The notes beneath the pieces are model-generated. The model was not told the DNA's origin, made no database searches, and saw nothing but the letters and a program-made list of their open reading frames with translations. A DNA stretch of 13,586 bases from JBBSUX01 sp038234045 (GTDB lineage Bacteria > Pseudomonadota > Gammaproteobacteria > Burkholderiales > Burkholderiaceae_C): positions 1 through 13,586 of the forward strand of contig JBBSUX010000073.1 in the NCBI GenBank assembly GCA_038234045.1, written 5' to 3'. Shown here piece after piece: positions 13,503 through 13,586 of this stretch (position 1 is the stretch's first letter; each line of letters starts with the position of its first letter). The translations under genes and the position numbers were made by a program.

Positions 13503-13586
13503 GGTGCAGTTTGGTAGGTCGTCATAGGTTGATTTTCGCTCACGCGCTGGCGCTGGCCCGTAACCCTTCGAGAACACCGCGGAACC

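Noticed and set aside
12387..13517. A 376-codon open frame on the plus strand opposite zipA
   Set aside because: Rich in Arg, His and Gln with no domain; a coding shadow of zipA.
13503..13586. End of an upstream gene (perhaps smc) before zipA
   Set aside because: Two minus-strand frames end here: FRGVLEGLRASASA with a stop at 13542-13540, and one whose TGA overlaps the zipA ATG. smc is the usual neighbour, but the fragments are too short to identify, so no feature was called.
1..13586. tRNA or rRNA genes, CRISPR arrays, insertion sequences, or phage genes
   Set aside because: None seen by eye: no transposase frames, no regularly spaced repeats, and no recognisable tRNA arms.

Overview
The window looks like chromosomal DNA of a Gram-negative betaproteobacterium, most likely order Burkholderiales and possibly Comamonadaceae. 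The evidence is GC-rich codon use, the neighbours zipA and ligA, a betaproteobacterial-style rfbBDAC (rml) set, and remnants of a general L-amino-acid ABC transporter. A short hairpin repeat found inside coding sequence also resembles, from memory, dispersed repeats of Comamonadaceae. The assignment is inference; no 16S or other marker is present.

Left part (1-6792, all minus strand, so the operon reads right to left): a tightly packed surface-polysaccharide operon. In transcription order it holds a DUF2304 small membrane protein, rfbB, a VapB-type antitoxin gene, a wrecked vapC, rfbD, rfbA, rfbC, wzm, wzt and the start of a family-2 glycosyltransferase cut by the window edge. RfbA, RfbB, RfbC and RfbD together make dTDP-L-rhamnose. 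Wzm and Wzt, with a C-terminal glycan-binding domain on Wzt, form an ABC exporter for a finished O-antigen-like glycan. Many junctions overlap (ATGA, TGATG, 11-14 nt). The sequence becomes visibly AT-richer from wzm leftwards, as is usual for the exchangeable part of O-antigen clusters.

Middle part (6937-8507, minus strand): a decayed aapJQM-type amino-acid transporter. The substrate-binding gene has frameshifts and loses its end. It is joined out of frame to the interior of an aapM-like permease, so the intervening permease gene is gone. The permease has one more frameshift near its end.

Right part (8681-13586): housekeeping and small envelope genes. These are doxX-like (plus strand), then on the minus strand a second-type peptide deformylase, a tyrosine/glycine-rich lipoprotein, NAD-dependent DNA ligase ligA and zipA.

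The most unusual observations are these. (1) A vapBC module sits inside the rhamnose operon; its toxin is reduced to the first three codons plus the conserved 19-residue tail, and that tail carries the Shine-Dalgarno sequence and the GTGA junction for rfbD. (2) A hairpin-forming repeat lies inside the rfbD coding sequence, and its 14-nt half recurs in the first codons of ligA. (3) The amino-acid transporter has collapsed through a deletion and several frameshifts. No clearly new multi-gene defence or mobile system was found.
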